DNA from: Bacteroidales bacterium UBA1725
Lineage (GTDB): Bacteria; Bacteroidota; Bacteroidia; Bacteroidales; UBA932
DNA: 6,931 bases
Direction of reading: 5' to 3'
Assembly: GCA_002315815.1 (NCBI GenBank)
Contig: DCIN01000013.1
Location: forward strand, 42,176-49,106
Shown here one piece after another: positions 1 through 5,972 of this stretch (within the stretch, counting starts at the first letter, position 1; each line of letters begins with the position of its first letter). Under the pieces are notes generated by a model. It did not search any database and was not told the origin of the DNA. It saw nothing but the letters and a program-made list of their open reading frames with translations. The position numbers and the translations under genes were made by a program.

Positions 1-2
1 AG

Positions 3-16
3 CATAGCGGGCTATG
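3..16. repeat. Small perfect inverted repeat upstream of rng
   Basis: CATAGC, a 2-nt centre GG, then GCTATG form a perfect palindrome. As RNA it would fold as a 5-bp stem with a 4-nt loop. No T-run follows, so it is not an obvious intrinsic terminator. It may be an operator-like site, part of the end of an upstream gene, or chance. Confidence 0.3.
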
Positions 17-70
17 TGACCGATGAAGAGTGAAATATGGACCAATAAGACGAAATCAAGATTACCAAGT

Positions 71-79
71 TATTTTTTG
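71..79 (+). promoter_or_regulatory. Weak Bacteroidota-type -7 element for rng
   Basis: TATTTTTTG resembles the Bacteroidota -7 consensus TAnnTTTG but has one extra T in the spacer. It lies 15 nt upstream of the ATG at 95. No TTTG -33 element is evident at the expected distance. If real, the promoter lies inside the longest possible rng reading frame and supports the internal start at 95. Confidence 0.3.
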
Positions 80-94
80 AGATTTACTTATAAT

Positions 95-1654
95 ATGGAA
101 ATCGAGAAAACAGAAAAGGATCTTGTAATCGATGTCTCTGAGGAGGAGGTACGCATCGCGCTGACAGAAAATCATCGCCTTGCCGAACTCAACAGGGAGT
201 CGAGCAAGGGTCGGAGTTTTTCAGTGGGGGATGTCTATCTCGGCAAGGTAAAGAAGATACTTCCATCGCTGAACGCTGCTTTCGTCGATATCGGTGATAC
301 AAAGGAGGCTTTCATCCACTATCTTGACCTCGGACTGTATTTTACGGCTTTCGCCACTTTCGTACGCGAGAGTAATCCTAACCGCAGACTGGGAGACTTG
401 TTTTCCAAGATCGAGCTCGGCCCGGTTCTGGGCAAGGAAGGCCGCATAGAGGATTATCTGAAGCCTGGCCAAATGGTTATGGGCCAGATAGTCAAGGAAC
501 CGATTTCGACCAAGGGGTCCCGGCTGACCGCCGAAATTTCACTGGCGGGGCGCAACATCGTTCTTCTCCCGTTTGCCGAGAAGGTGAGCGTTTCTCAAAA
601 GATTTCATCCAAGGAAGAAAAAAAGAGGCTTGAGACCCTCGTCCGCAGTATCCTTCCCAAGAACTACGGTGCAATTATCCGCACCGCCGCCGAGGGCAAG
701 ACAGCCGCGTCTCTGGTGGCTGAAGTACATTCTCTTATCGCCAAATGGGAGAATTCCTGGAGCAGACTTGCCAGATGCAAGGGAACGGAACTGCTGTTCA
801 GCGAATGTTCAAAGACCACTGCTGTTGTCAGGGACTTGCTCAATGACACTTTCTCCAATATCTACATCAATGACGAGAAGATTTGCGATGAAGTCAGGAG
901 CTACATCGCGATGATTTCACCGGGTCAGGAGAAAATCGTTAAGTTCTACAACGGTAAAGAACCTGTATTCGACCATTTCGAAATAAGCCGGCAAATCAAA
1001 AGCTCGTTCGGAAAGATTATCCCGATGAAGCAGGGCGCATATCTGGTCATAGAGACAACGGAAGCCCTCAATGTCATAGACGTCAACAGCGGCATACGCG
1101 TCAAAGGTAGTGACCAGGAAGTCAATAGCTTCGAAGTCAATAAGATAGCTGCGGAAGAGATTGCCCGTCAGCTTCGTCTTAGGGATATGGGCGGTATAGT
1201 GATTGTCGATTTCATCGATATGGACAACTCCGAGCACCGCAACGAACTCTTCAAGTATATGCAGGAGTTGATGGCGAATGACAGGGCGAAACACAATGTT
1301 CTTCCTCTTACCAAATTCGGACTGATGCAGATCACCAGACAGAGAATACGTCCTGTCACACAGATCAACACCACCGAAAAATGCCCCTTCTGTCACGGAA
1401 CCGGAAAGATAGCCTCGACCATAGTGGCCGACGAAGAAATTGAGCGTGCACTTTCCGACATTATAGACAGCAAGGGGGTGAAGAAGCTTACGGTAACATT
1501 GAACCCAGTGATGGGGGCTTATCTTACCAGAGGATGGAATTCTTTCATCAGAAAGTGGCAGAAGAAATACAAATGCAGGATAAAGGTCAATGAATCGACC
1601 GATTTCAGTTTCCTGCAATGCGAGTTCAGAAACGAGAAGGGAGAGTTGCTTTAG
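95..1654 (+). CDS. rng: Ribonuclease G/E family endoribonuclease (RNase G)
   Basis: Single-strand-specific endoribonuclease of the RNase E/G family, cytoplasmic, expected to act in rRNA maturation and mRNA decay. In the 519-residue product an S1-type RNA-binding segment occupies about residues 40-155 (start VGDVYLGKV). The DNase I-like catalytic core carries both Mg-binding Asp: D329 in DVNSG and D372 in DFIDM, matching E. coli RNase E D303 and D346. The Zn-link motif CPFCHG has C430 and C433. The protein ends after the small domain with no long disordered tail, so it is RNase G-like rather than degradosome RNase E-like. The frame is open back to an ATG at 23, but homology to Bacteroidota RNase G begins near MEIEKTEKDLVIDV, so I chose ATG 95; 23 is the alternative. 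It ends in a 4-bp tail-to-tail overlap with hslR, and a terminator hairpin spans the stop codon. Confidence 0.93.
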   Translation: MEIEKTEKDLVIDVSEEEVRIALTENHRLAELNRESSKGRSFSVGDVYLGKVKKILPSLNAAFVDIGDTKEAFIHYLDLGLYFTAFATFVRESNPNRRLGDLFSKIELGPVLGKEGRIEDYLKPGQMVMGQIVKEPISTKGSRLTAEISLAGRNIVLLPFAEKVSVSQKISSKEEKKRLETLVRSILPKNYGAIIRTAAEGKTAASLVAEVHSLIAKWENSWSRLARCKGTELLFSECSKTTAVVRDLLNDTFSNIYINDEKICDEVRSYIAMISPGQEKIVKFYNGKEPVFDHFEISRQIKSSFGKIIPMKQGAYLVIETTEALNVIDVNSGIRVKGSDQEVNSFEVNKIAAEEIARQLRLRDMGGIVIVDFIDMDNSEHRNELFKYMQELMANDRAKHNVLPLTKFGLMQITRQRIRPVTQINTTEKCPFCHGTGKIASTIVADEEIERALSDIIDSKGVKKLTVTLNPVMGAYLTRGWNSFIRKWQKKYKCRIKVNESTDFSFLQCEFRNEKGELL

Positions 1655-1667
1655 CGGCTCTCTTTTT
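1641..1667 (+). terminator. Intrinsic terminator of rng overlapping its stop codon
   Basis: GAGAGTTGC (1641-1649) pairs with GCGGCTCTC (1654-1662) as a continuous 9-bp stem including two G-U pairs, with a TTTA loop, followed directly by TTTTT (1663-1667). The hairpin contains the rng TAG (1652-1654) and the last codons of hslR on the other strand. The G-U pairs become A-C mismatches in the minus-strand transcript and there is no T-run on that side, so it should work only for rng. Confidence 0.75.
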
Positions 1668-2061
1668 CATTCCATTGGTTCCACATTAGAGATTCACTAA
1701 GGTCATCGAGCTGACGCCTGTCCTTCTTTGTCGGGCGGCCGGCCCCCTTATCCCTTCTGAGAACTATGGTTTCCATCGGGGCGTGGGTTTTGGCAAGTTC
1801 GCTTTCAGGAGTGAGATTCAGGACATATTCGGGCACAAGTGCTGCTCCCATACGGTTTTCAGTGAGCTGGACCACACGGTAGGTGAAAGTGACCGGGCCT
1901 TTGTGAACTTCAATTGTGTCCGAGAGTTTGACGGATTTCGATGCCTTGGCGGTGACTCCGTTAATTCTGACCTTGTTGCCGTTGCAGGCATCGGCTGCTT
2001 CGCTGCGAGTCTTGTAAGCCCGTACCGCCCACAGATATTTATCTATTCTGACACTGTCCAT
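1651..2061 (-). CDS. hslR: S4-domain RNA-binding protein, HslR/Hsp15-like
   Basis: Small basic cytoplasmic RNA-binding protein of 136 residues, close to the length of E. coli Hsp15 (133). The S4 fold spans roughly residues 4-52, starting RIDKYLWAVR, with the family core RSEAADAC and KVRINGVTAK. A basic, probably flexible C-terminus carries the family motif GRPTKKDRR (about residues 107-115). In E. coli the Hsp15 homologue binds stalled 50S subunits carrying nascent chains; the same role here is inference. The gene is convergent with rng: its TAA (1653-1651) overlaps the rng TAG. It is divergent from the ManA-like gene with 41 bp between starts. The ATG at 2061 is the only sensible start and has no Shine-Dalgarno. 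Confidence 0.88.
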   Translation of the reverse strand: MDSVRIDKYLWAVRAYKTRSEAADACNGNKVRINGVTAKASKSVKLSDTIEVHKGPVTFTYRVVQLTENRMGAALVPEYVLNLTPESELAKTHAPMETIVLRRDKGAGRPTKKDRRQLDDLSESLMWNQWNEKESR

Positions 2062-2069
2062 ATTATCTG

Positions 2070-2076
2070 CAAGGTA
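2070..2076 (-). promoter_or_regulatory. Candidate -7 element for hslR
   Basis: Read on the minus strand, TACCTTG then CAGATAAT leads into the hslR ATG, with 8 nt between. It resembles TAnnTTTG but is one T short. Its downstream context (TTGCAGATA) mirrors that of the opposing promoter. The predicted mRNA would have almost no leader. Confidence 0.4.
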
Positions 2077-2089
2077 GCGTTTTTTTGTG

Positions 2090-2097
2090 TAATTTTG
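2090..2097 (+). promoter_or_regulatory. -7 promoter element of the ManA-like gene
   Basis: TAATTTTG matches the Bacteroidota -7 consensus TAnnTTTG exactly. It ends only 5 nt before the ATG at 2103, so transcription would begin at or very near the start codon and the mRNA would be leaderless or nearly so. No TTTG is present at a -33 distance. Confidence 0.55.
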
Positions 2098-2102
2098 CAG
2101 AT

Positions 2103-3107
2103 ATGGAAGAAAAGAAACTATATCCTCTGCGTTTCTGCACTCTGGAATACAAATATGTCTGGGGTGTCGAAAAATTTATTCTTGCCGATCTTGGATACCG
2201 TGATTCTTTAGTACGCGAGGGCTGGCTGGCAGGGAACACCATCAGCGAGGTGATGGATACATATATGGACAGGGTAGTAGGCGAAAATGTGTTCGAGTTC
2301 TGGGGACGGCAGTTTCCTCTGTGTCTGAGGATGTTCGAGGTCAAGGGGAAAATGCCTTTGAGAGTGCATCCCGATGATGATTTCGCCGCCCAGAGATATG
2401 ATTTCCTCGGCAAGGATAAAGTCTGGAAGGTCATCAAGGCTGCTCCCGGTGCCGAACTGATGATAGGATTCAAGGAGGATACGGATGCTTCAAAGCTTTT
2501 CGGGGCTTGTTCTGACAACACGGTCCGTAATCTTCTGAATGTTGTGAGTGTAAAGGCCGGAGACTGCTTCCGCATTGCTCCCGGGGTTCCACACGCCGCA
2601 TTCGGAGATGTGCTTATAGCTGAGATTGCCGAATCGTCACCTTTGGATTTCTGCCTGTGCAGCTGGGGTGAAGAAATATCAGAGGAAGAATTTGACCCTG
2701 CTCTGTCGCTGTACGATGCGCTTGAATTCATTGATTATTCCGCATCGGCACCATCTCCGCTGCCCCTCGGGGCCGTTCCCGCCACCCTTGTCGACATTCC
2801 TCAGTTCAAGTTGGATTTCTTGCCCTTGACCAACCCTTTCAAGGTCAAAGGAGAAAACTTCGATTCTTTCAGCTTGTATTTCTGCCTTGGCGGATCTGCG
2901 GCCGTGCGTATCGAAAGTCCGGGACAGCAGGGCGTCGATTACAGATTTGGGGAGGGTGAGTCAATACTGGTGCCTGCTGAATGCACGGAATTCATTCTGC
3001 TTCCTCTCGCTTCTGATACCCGGCTTCTCGACATCACAGTCCCTCACAGGGAAGAGAAAGATTCTTATATCAATCCTTTCGTGCCTTTGATGCCGGAAGA
3101 GCGATGA
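2103..3107 (+). CDS. Class I mannose-6-phosphate isomerase-like cupin (ManA family) with degenerate active site
   Basis: 334-residue protein with the overall layout of short bacterial ManA, which interconverts mannose-6-phosphate and fructose-6-phosphate. Recognisable blocks: YVWG (18-21), PLRVHPDDDFA (85-95), GKDKVW (103-108), PGVPHAAFG (160-168), LIAEIAESS (171-179), and a C-terminal jelly-roll of about residues 230-315. Against B. subtilis ManA (from memory) the metal-site residues in QVHPDD and GKTECW are changed: Gln becomes R87 and Glu becomes K106. H89 and H164 remain. The active-site Arg of TYRxYD is C184, and the N-terminal GExW block is not preserved. Two of four Zn ligands are lost, so isomerase activity is doubtful; it could be a binding or regulatory cupin or have another substrate. 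A TTG at 2085 extends the frame, but ATG 2103 fits the family N-terminus. Its 3' end overlaps the convergent permease gene by 38 bp. Confidence 0.8.
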   Translation: MEEKKLYPLRFCTLEYKYVWGVEKFILADLGYRDSLVREGWLAGNTISEVMDTYMDRVVGENVFEFWGRQFPLCLRMFEVKGKMPLRVHPDDDFAAQRYDFLGKDKVWKVIKAAPGAELMIGFKEDTDASKLFGACSDNTVRNLLNVVSVKAGDCFRIAPGVPHAAFGDVLIAEIAESSPLDFCLCSWGEEISEEEFDPALSLYDALEFIDYSASAPSPLPLGAVPATLVDIPQFKLDFLPLTNPFKVKGENFDSFSLYFCLGGSAAVRIESPGQQGVDYRFGEGESILVPAECTEFILLPLASDTRLLDITVPHREEKDSYINPFVPLMPEER

Positions 3108-4266
3108 GCAGTCCTGTGAGAGCCACTCCAAGACAACTCAGCAGTACGTCATTCCAGTTCAGCAGTACGGGGTAAGCCCCGGAAAGATAATTGCCGGGCA
3201 TCTTTACGAGGCCCAGTTCCTGTTGCAGAAGGGTGACAACGACTCCGATGACAAATCCTCCGGCCATACCCAGCAGGGATGTCATCCATCCTTCGAATAC
3301 GAAGATACGTCTTATCGTCCCGTCGGTCGCTCCCATTGCCCTCAATGAAGCGCAGTCCTCCTTCTTCTCTATCATCAGCATCGACAGGGAACCGAAGATG
3401 TTGAAGGCAATTATGACCACCACGAACATCAGAATCATAAAGATTGCGAACTTCTCAATCTTCATCATCCTGTAAAGAGAAGGATTCTGCATATATCTGT
3501 CTTTCAGCAGATATGAATCAGACAGCGAAAGACTGCGGATGAATTTCCGCACTGATGCTGCGTTCCCGTTCCTGAGCCGTATCTCTATCCCCGTGAGCGT
3601 GTCGTCATCTCCGACAAGTTCCTGCATAGTGGCCAGCGGAACTATCATCAGCTCTTCATCCACTGTGCTTGTGACGCTCAAAAGACTGCCGGGCCATACG
3701 CGGGAACGGTTGAGCGATGCCATTGGGTTTGACACCGAAATCTTGGAGCCGGCATCAGGAAAATAAAGGTCCAGCGGGCTCAAGAAATGAGTATTGATAC
3801 CGTTGCCGTATGCCAGAGAGGCTCCCAAAGCTGCCTGAGGTACGTCTTTGTCATAAAGAGAAAAACTGCCTTCCACTACGTGGGGTGCCAGTCCGCTGTG
3901 CTCTTCGTAGCCGTTATCCACCCCTCTGGCCTTTGCTACGCCCTGTCTGTCCTCGTATGTGAAAAAAACGTTTTCTTCCAGCACACAGTTGATGCTTCTC
4001 ACCGCTTCCGACGCTTCCAGAATGTGGAAAAGCGAATCGGGAGGACAGAAATACCTGCCCTCAGCAGGGCAGACCAGCACATCGGGGTCCAGATCTGACA
4101 TATTGTTATCAATGAGATTGCCGAAACCGTTGTAAACCGACATTATCAGAATCAAGGCGGCTGTACCTACCCCCATCCCTACAGCGCAAATCGTGGAAAT
4201 AACGTTGATTACGTTGTGGGATTTCTTGGCGAAGAGATACCGTGCGGCTATGAAGAAAGCCGTCAT
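3070..4266 (-). CDS. FtsX-like ABC transporter permease (LolC/LolE family)
   Basis: Inner-membrane permease of 398 residues with the LolC/E architecture: TM1 about 19-43, a large periplasmic MacB-type core domain about 44-260, then TM2 about 273-297, TM3 about 321-347 and TM4 about 374-391. The coupling segment between TM2 and TM3 contains LRAMGATDGTIRRIF, typical of FtsX permeases, and MMKIEKFAIF precedes TM2. The family expels lipoproteins from the inner membrane to the LolA carrier together with a LolD ATPase; no ATPase gene is in this window. The start overlaps the rbfA stop as ATGA, so translation is probably coupled. The C-terminus stops at PASKARKD, apparently lacking the P-x-EALR-type tail common in the family. 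Lipoprotein transport is the best guess; another FtsX-type substrate is possible. Confidence 0.88.
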   Translation of the reverse strand: MTAFFIAARYLFAKKSHNVINVISTICAVGMGVGTAALILIMSVYNGFGNLIDNNMSDLDPDVLVCPAEGRYFCPPDSLFHILEASEAVRSINCVLEENVFFTYEDRQGVAKARGVDNGYEEHSGLAPHVVEGSFSLYDKDVPQAALGASLAYGNGINTHFLSPLDLYFPDAGSKISVSNPMASLNRSRVWPGSLLSVTSTVDEELMIVPLATMQELVGDDDTLTGIEIRLRNGNAASVRKFIRSLSLSDSYLLKDRYMQNPSLYRMMKIEKFAIFMILMFVVVIIAFNIFGSLSMLMIEKKEDCASLRAMGATDGTIRRIFVFEGWMTSLLGMAGGFVIGVVVTLLQQELGLVKMPGNYLSGAYPVLLNWNDVLLSCLGVALTGLLIALPASKARKD

Positions 4267-4610
4267 TTCTTCAGGAGTTCATCTATGTGTTCGGCGTAGT
4301 CGAGAGTGCTGTCCAGATAGAAGTCGAGTTCCGGGACTATGCGCAGCTGTGACGCAATCCTTCGGCCAAGTTCACCTCGGAATACCTTCTTGTTTTCTTC
4401 GAGTATCTGCATCACTTCCCCTGCTTTGGCCGAAGGAAAAATGCTGACATACACCTTGGCTATGGAGAGATCGGGGCTTATACGAACTTCGCTTACGGTA
4501 ACCATAGATCCGGAGAACACTGCCATTCCCTTGCTGCGAATAATCTCCGCAAGATCCCTCTGCAGTTCTCTTGCAACTTTGAGTTGCCTCGTGCTTGCCG
4601 GCTTGTCCAT
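4263..4610 (-). CDS. rbfA: 30S ribosome-binding factor A
   Basis: RbfA is a small KH-fold protein that binds immature 30S subunits and helps 16S rRNA maturation near its 5' end. The product is 115 residues, normal for the family. Recognisable features are an N-terminal helix with RQLKVARELQRDLAEII (about residues 8-24), the beta strand VTVSEVRISPDLSIAKVYVS and the C-terminal strand LRIVPELDFYLDST. I chose the ATG at 4610, which overlaps the tyrS TGA by one base (TGATG); a GTG at 4613 is the alternative. Its own TGA overlaps the permease ATG. It is the middle gene of tyrS-rbfA-permease and must be transcribed from the tyrS promoter or a promoter inside tyrS. Confidence 0.93.
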   Translation of the reverse strand: MDKPASTRQLKVARELQRDLAEIIRSKGMAVFSGSMVTVSEVRISPDLSIAKVYVSIFPSAKAGEVMQILEENKKVFRGELGRRIASQLRIVPELDFYLDSTLDYAEHIDELLKK

Positions 4611-5899
4611 CACTTTACCACCAGAATGTAATAGTCCTTCTTTCCCTTCTGGGCCAGAATGTACTTGCCGTCAATGATGTCGGAGCCGGACAGCTGATAG
4701 TTGATATCACTGATTTTCTCCTTGTTGAGGCTGAAGCCATTGCTCTGAATCATCTTTCTGGCTTCTCCCTTGGACGGGAATACAGAGGTCTCCACTGCCA
4801 GTGCGTCAAGAATGCTGAGCGGAAGTTTCTCCTTGGCAATCACGAAAGTGGGAACGCCTTCGAAGACATCCAGAAACGTCTTTTCATCGAGCTTGCGCAG
4901 GTCTTCCGAACTGGCTTTCCCGAAAAGCATCTGCGAAGCGGCAACGGCCTTCAGATACTCTTCTTCGGAATGAACCATAGTTGTCACCTCCTTTGCAAGG
5001 AGTTTCTGAAGACTTCTGCGACCGGGGTCCTGACGGTGATCCGCTATTGCGGTCTCTATTGTCTCTCTGTCGAGAAGTGTGAAAATCTTGATGTATTTCT
5101 CTGCGTCATCGTCGCTTACGTTGAGCCAGAACTGATAGAACTGGTAAGGGCTCGTACGCTCTGGATCCAGCCAGATATTGCCTTTTTCTGTCTTGCCGAA
5201 CTTGCCGCCGTCGGCCTTTGTGATAAGGGGGCAGGTGAGGGCGAATGCCTCCCCGCCGCCGGTCCGGCGTATGAGTTCCGTGCCTGTGGTGATGTTGCCC
5301 CACTGGTCTGCACCTCCGAGCTGGAGTCTGACGTTGTGATGCTCATATAGATACAGGAAATCGTAGCCCTGAAGAAGCTGGTAGGTGAATTCCGTGAATG
5401 ACATTCCCTCAGAGGAGTCGCGGCTCAGACGTTTTTTTACCGAATCCTTGCTCATCATATAGTTCACGGTAATCAGCTTGCCGATGTCTCTGGTAAAATT
5501 GATGAAAGTGTAATCTTTCATCCAGTCGTAGTTGTTCACCAGCTCCGCCTTGTTGGGAGCATCTGACTCGAAGTCGAGGAACTTTCCGAGCTGCTTCTTG
5601 ATGCAGGCCACATTGTGCGATAGGGTCTGCTCATCCAGAAGATTGCGTTCCTGACTCTTCATCGACGGGTCGCCAATCATTCCGGTGGCTCCTCCGACGA
5701 GTGCGTATGGTTTGTTGCCGCAGGCCTGGAAATGCTTGAGTATCATAATGCTCACCAGATGCCCTATGTGGAGAGAATCACCTGTGGGATCTATACCGAC
5801 GTATGCTGACATAGGGCCCTTGGCCAGTTCTTCCTCCGTGCCGGGAGTGATGTTATGAATCATCCCCCTCCATTTGAGTTCCTCTACAAAATTCTTCAT
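4610..5899 (-). CDS. tyrS: Tyrosyl-tRNA synthetase
   Basis: Class I aminoacyl-tRNA synthetase that charges tRNA-Tyr, cytoplasmic. The product is 429 residues, full length for bacterial TyrRS. The Rossmann catalytic core shows YVGIDPTGDSLHIGH (residues 33-47, HIGH at 44-47), the tyrosine-pocket segment YQLLQGYDFLYL with Y173, Q177 and D180, GGADQWGNI (195-203) and the KMSKS-equivalent KFGKT (233-237). The C-terminal S4-like anticodon-arm domain covers about 360-429. The start ATG is 24 bp into the family block FVEELKWRGM with no room for a longer start. It heads the operon with rbfA (TGATG overlap). The leader predicted from the -7 element is only about 15 nt, so there is no space for a T-box or attenuator. 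Confidence 0.96.
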   Translation of the reverse strand: MKNFVEELKWRGMIHNITPGTEEELAKGPMSAYVGIDPTGDSLHIGHLVSIMILKHFQACGNKPYALVGGATGMIGDPSMKSQERNLLDEQTLSHNVACIKKQLGKFLDFESDAPNKAELVNNYDWMKDYTFINFTRDIGKLITVNYMMSKDSVKKRLSRDSSEGMSFTEFTYQLLQGYDFLYLYEHHNVRLQLGGADQWGNITTGTELIRRTGGGEAFALTCPLITKADGGKFGKTEKGNIWLDPERTSPYQFYQFWLNVSDDDAEKYIKIFTLLDRETIETAIADHRQDPGRRSLQKLLAKEVTTMVHSEEEYLKAVAASQMLFGKASSEDLRKLDEKTFLDVFEGVPTFVIAKEKLPLSILDALAVETSVFPSKGEARKMIQSNGFSLNKEKISDINYQLSGSDIIDGKYILAQKGKKDYYILVVK

Positions 5900-5920
5900 C
5901 TATTGTTTTATTAAAGCATA

Positions 5921-5928
5921 CAAAATTA
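5921..5928 (-). promoter_or_regulatory. -7 promoter element of the tyrS operon
   Basis: On the minus strand the sequence reads TAATTTTG, an exact match to TAnnTTTG, 21 bp upstream of the tyrS ATG. It is separated by a single base from the tpiA -7 element on the other strand. The only upstream TTTG (5943-5946 on the minus strand) is 14 bp away, shorter than expected for a -33 element. Confidence 0.6.
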
Positions 5929-5929
5929 G

Positions 5930-5937
5930 TAAATTTG
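5930..5937 (+). promoter_or_regulatory. -7 promoter element of tpiA
   Basis: TAAATTTG matches TAnnTTTG exactly and is followed by CGCCGCAAA. The 3' half forms a 13-bp palindrome (TTTGCG-C-CGCAAA, 5934-5946) covering the expected transcription start. The predicted leader is about 28-30 nt, AT-rich, with no Shine-Dalgarno before the ATG at 5973. No convincing -33 TTTG is at the usual distance. Confidence 0.6.
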
Positions 5938-5972
5938 CGCCGCAAAAGAAATTATTGACATCTTATATCATT

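Larger units (their letters stand above)
2064..2103. repeat. 9-bp inverted repeat framing the hslR/ManA-like divergent promoter
   Basis: TATCTGCAA at 2064-2072 is the exact reverse complement of TTGCAGATA at 2095-2103. The arms are 22 bp apart and each ends at or near a start codon. The similarity extends into the start codons: CCATAT-TATCTGCAA on one side against CCATATCTGCAA (reverse complement) on the other, differing by a 3-nt insertion. The arms overlap the ends of both candidate -7 elements, so this may be promoter symmetry rather than a separate operator. Confidence 0.55.

Noticed and set aside
1..33. Open frame ending at a TGA at 31-33 (SIAGYVTDEE), possibly the end of an upstream gene
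   Set aside because: Only ten residues, no recognisable family, and the same bases form a perfect palindrome; a second frame also stops nearby. Cannot be supported as a gene.
917..1618. Long antisense open frame (233 codons) inside rng
   Set aside because: Lies entirely within a strongly recognised gene, has no known domain or promoter, and follows codon structure of the opposite strand.
2063..2731. 222-codon minus-strand open frame opposite the ManA-like gene
   Set aside because: Low-complexity Ser/Pro-rich shadow translation that would cross the divergent promoter; the plus-strand frame shows clear family blocks.
3040..3052. TCCCT-CAC-AGGGA hairpin near the convergent gene ends as a terminator
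   Set aside because: Stem of five with a 3-nt loop and no T-run on either strand; it lies inside coding sequence.
4595..5350. 251-codon plus-strand open frame opposite tyrS
   Set aside because: Shadow of tyrS, which has complete catalytic motifs in its own frame; no family resemblance in the translated frame.
5900..5920. T-box or attenuator controlling tyrS
   Set aside because: The leader between the -7 element and the ATG is about 15-20 nt, too short for a T-box, and no hairpin plus T-run is present.
5955..5970. TTGACA followed by TATA-like bases before tpiA as a sigma70-type promoter
   Set aside because: Spacing is far too short, it sits in the predicted leader, and the exact TAnnTTTG element upstream fits Bacteroidota promoters better.
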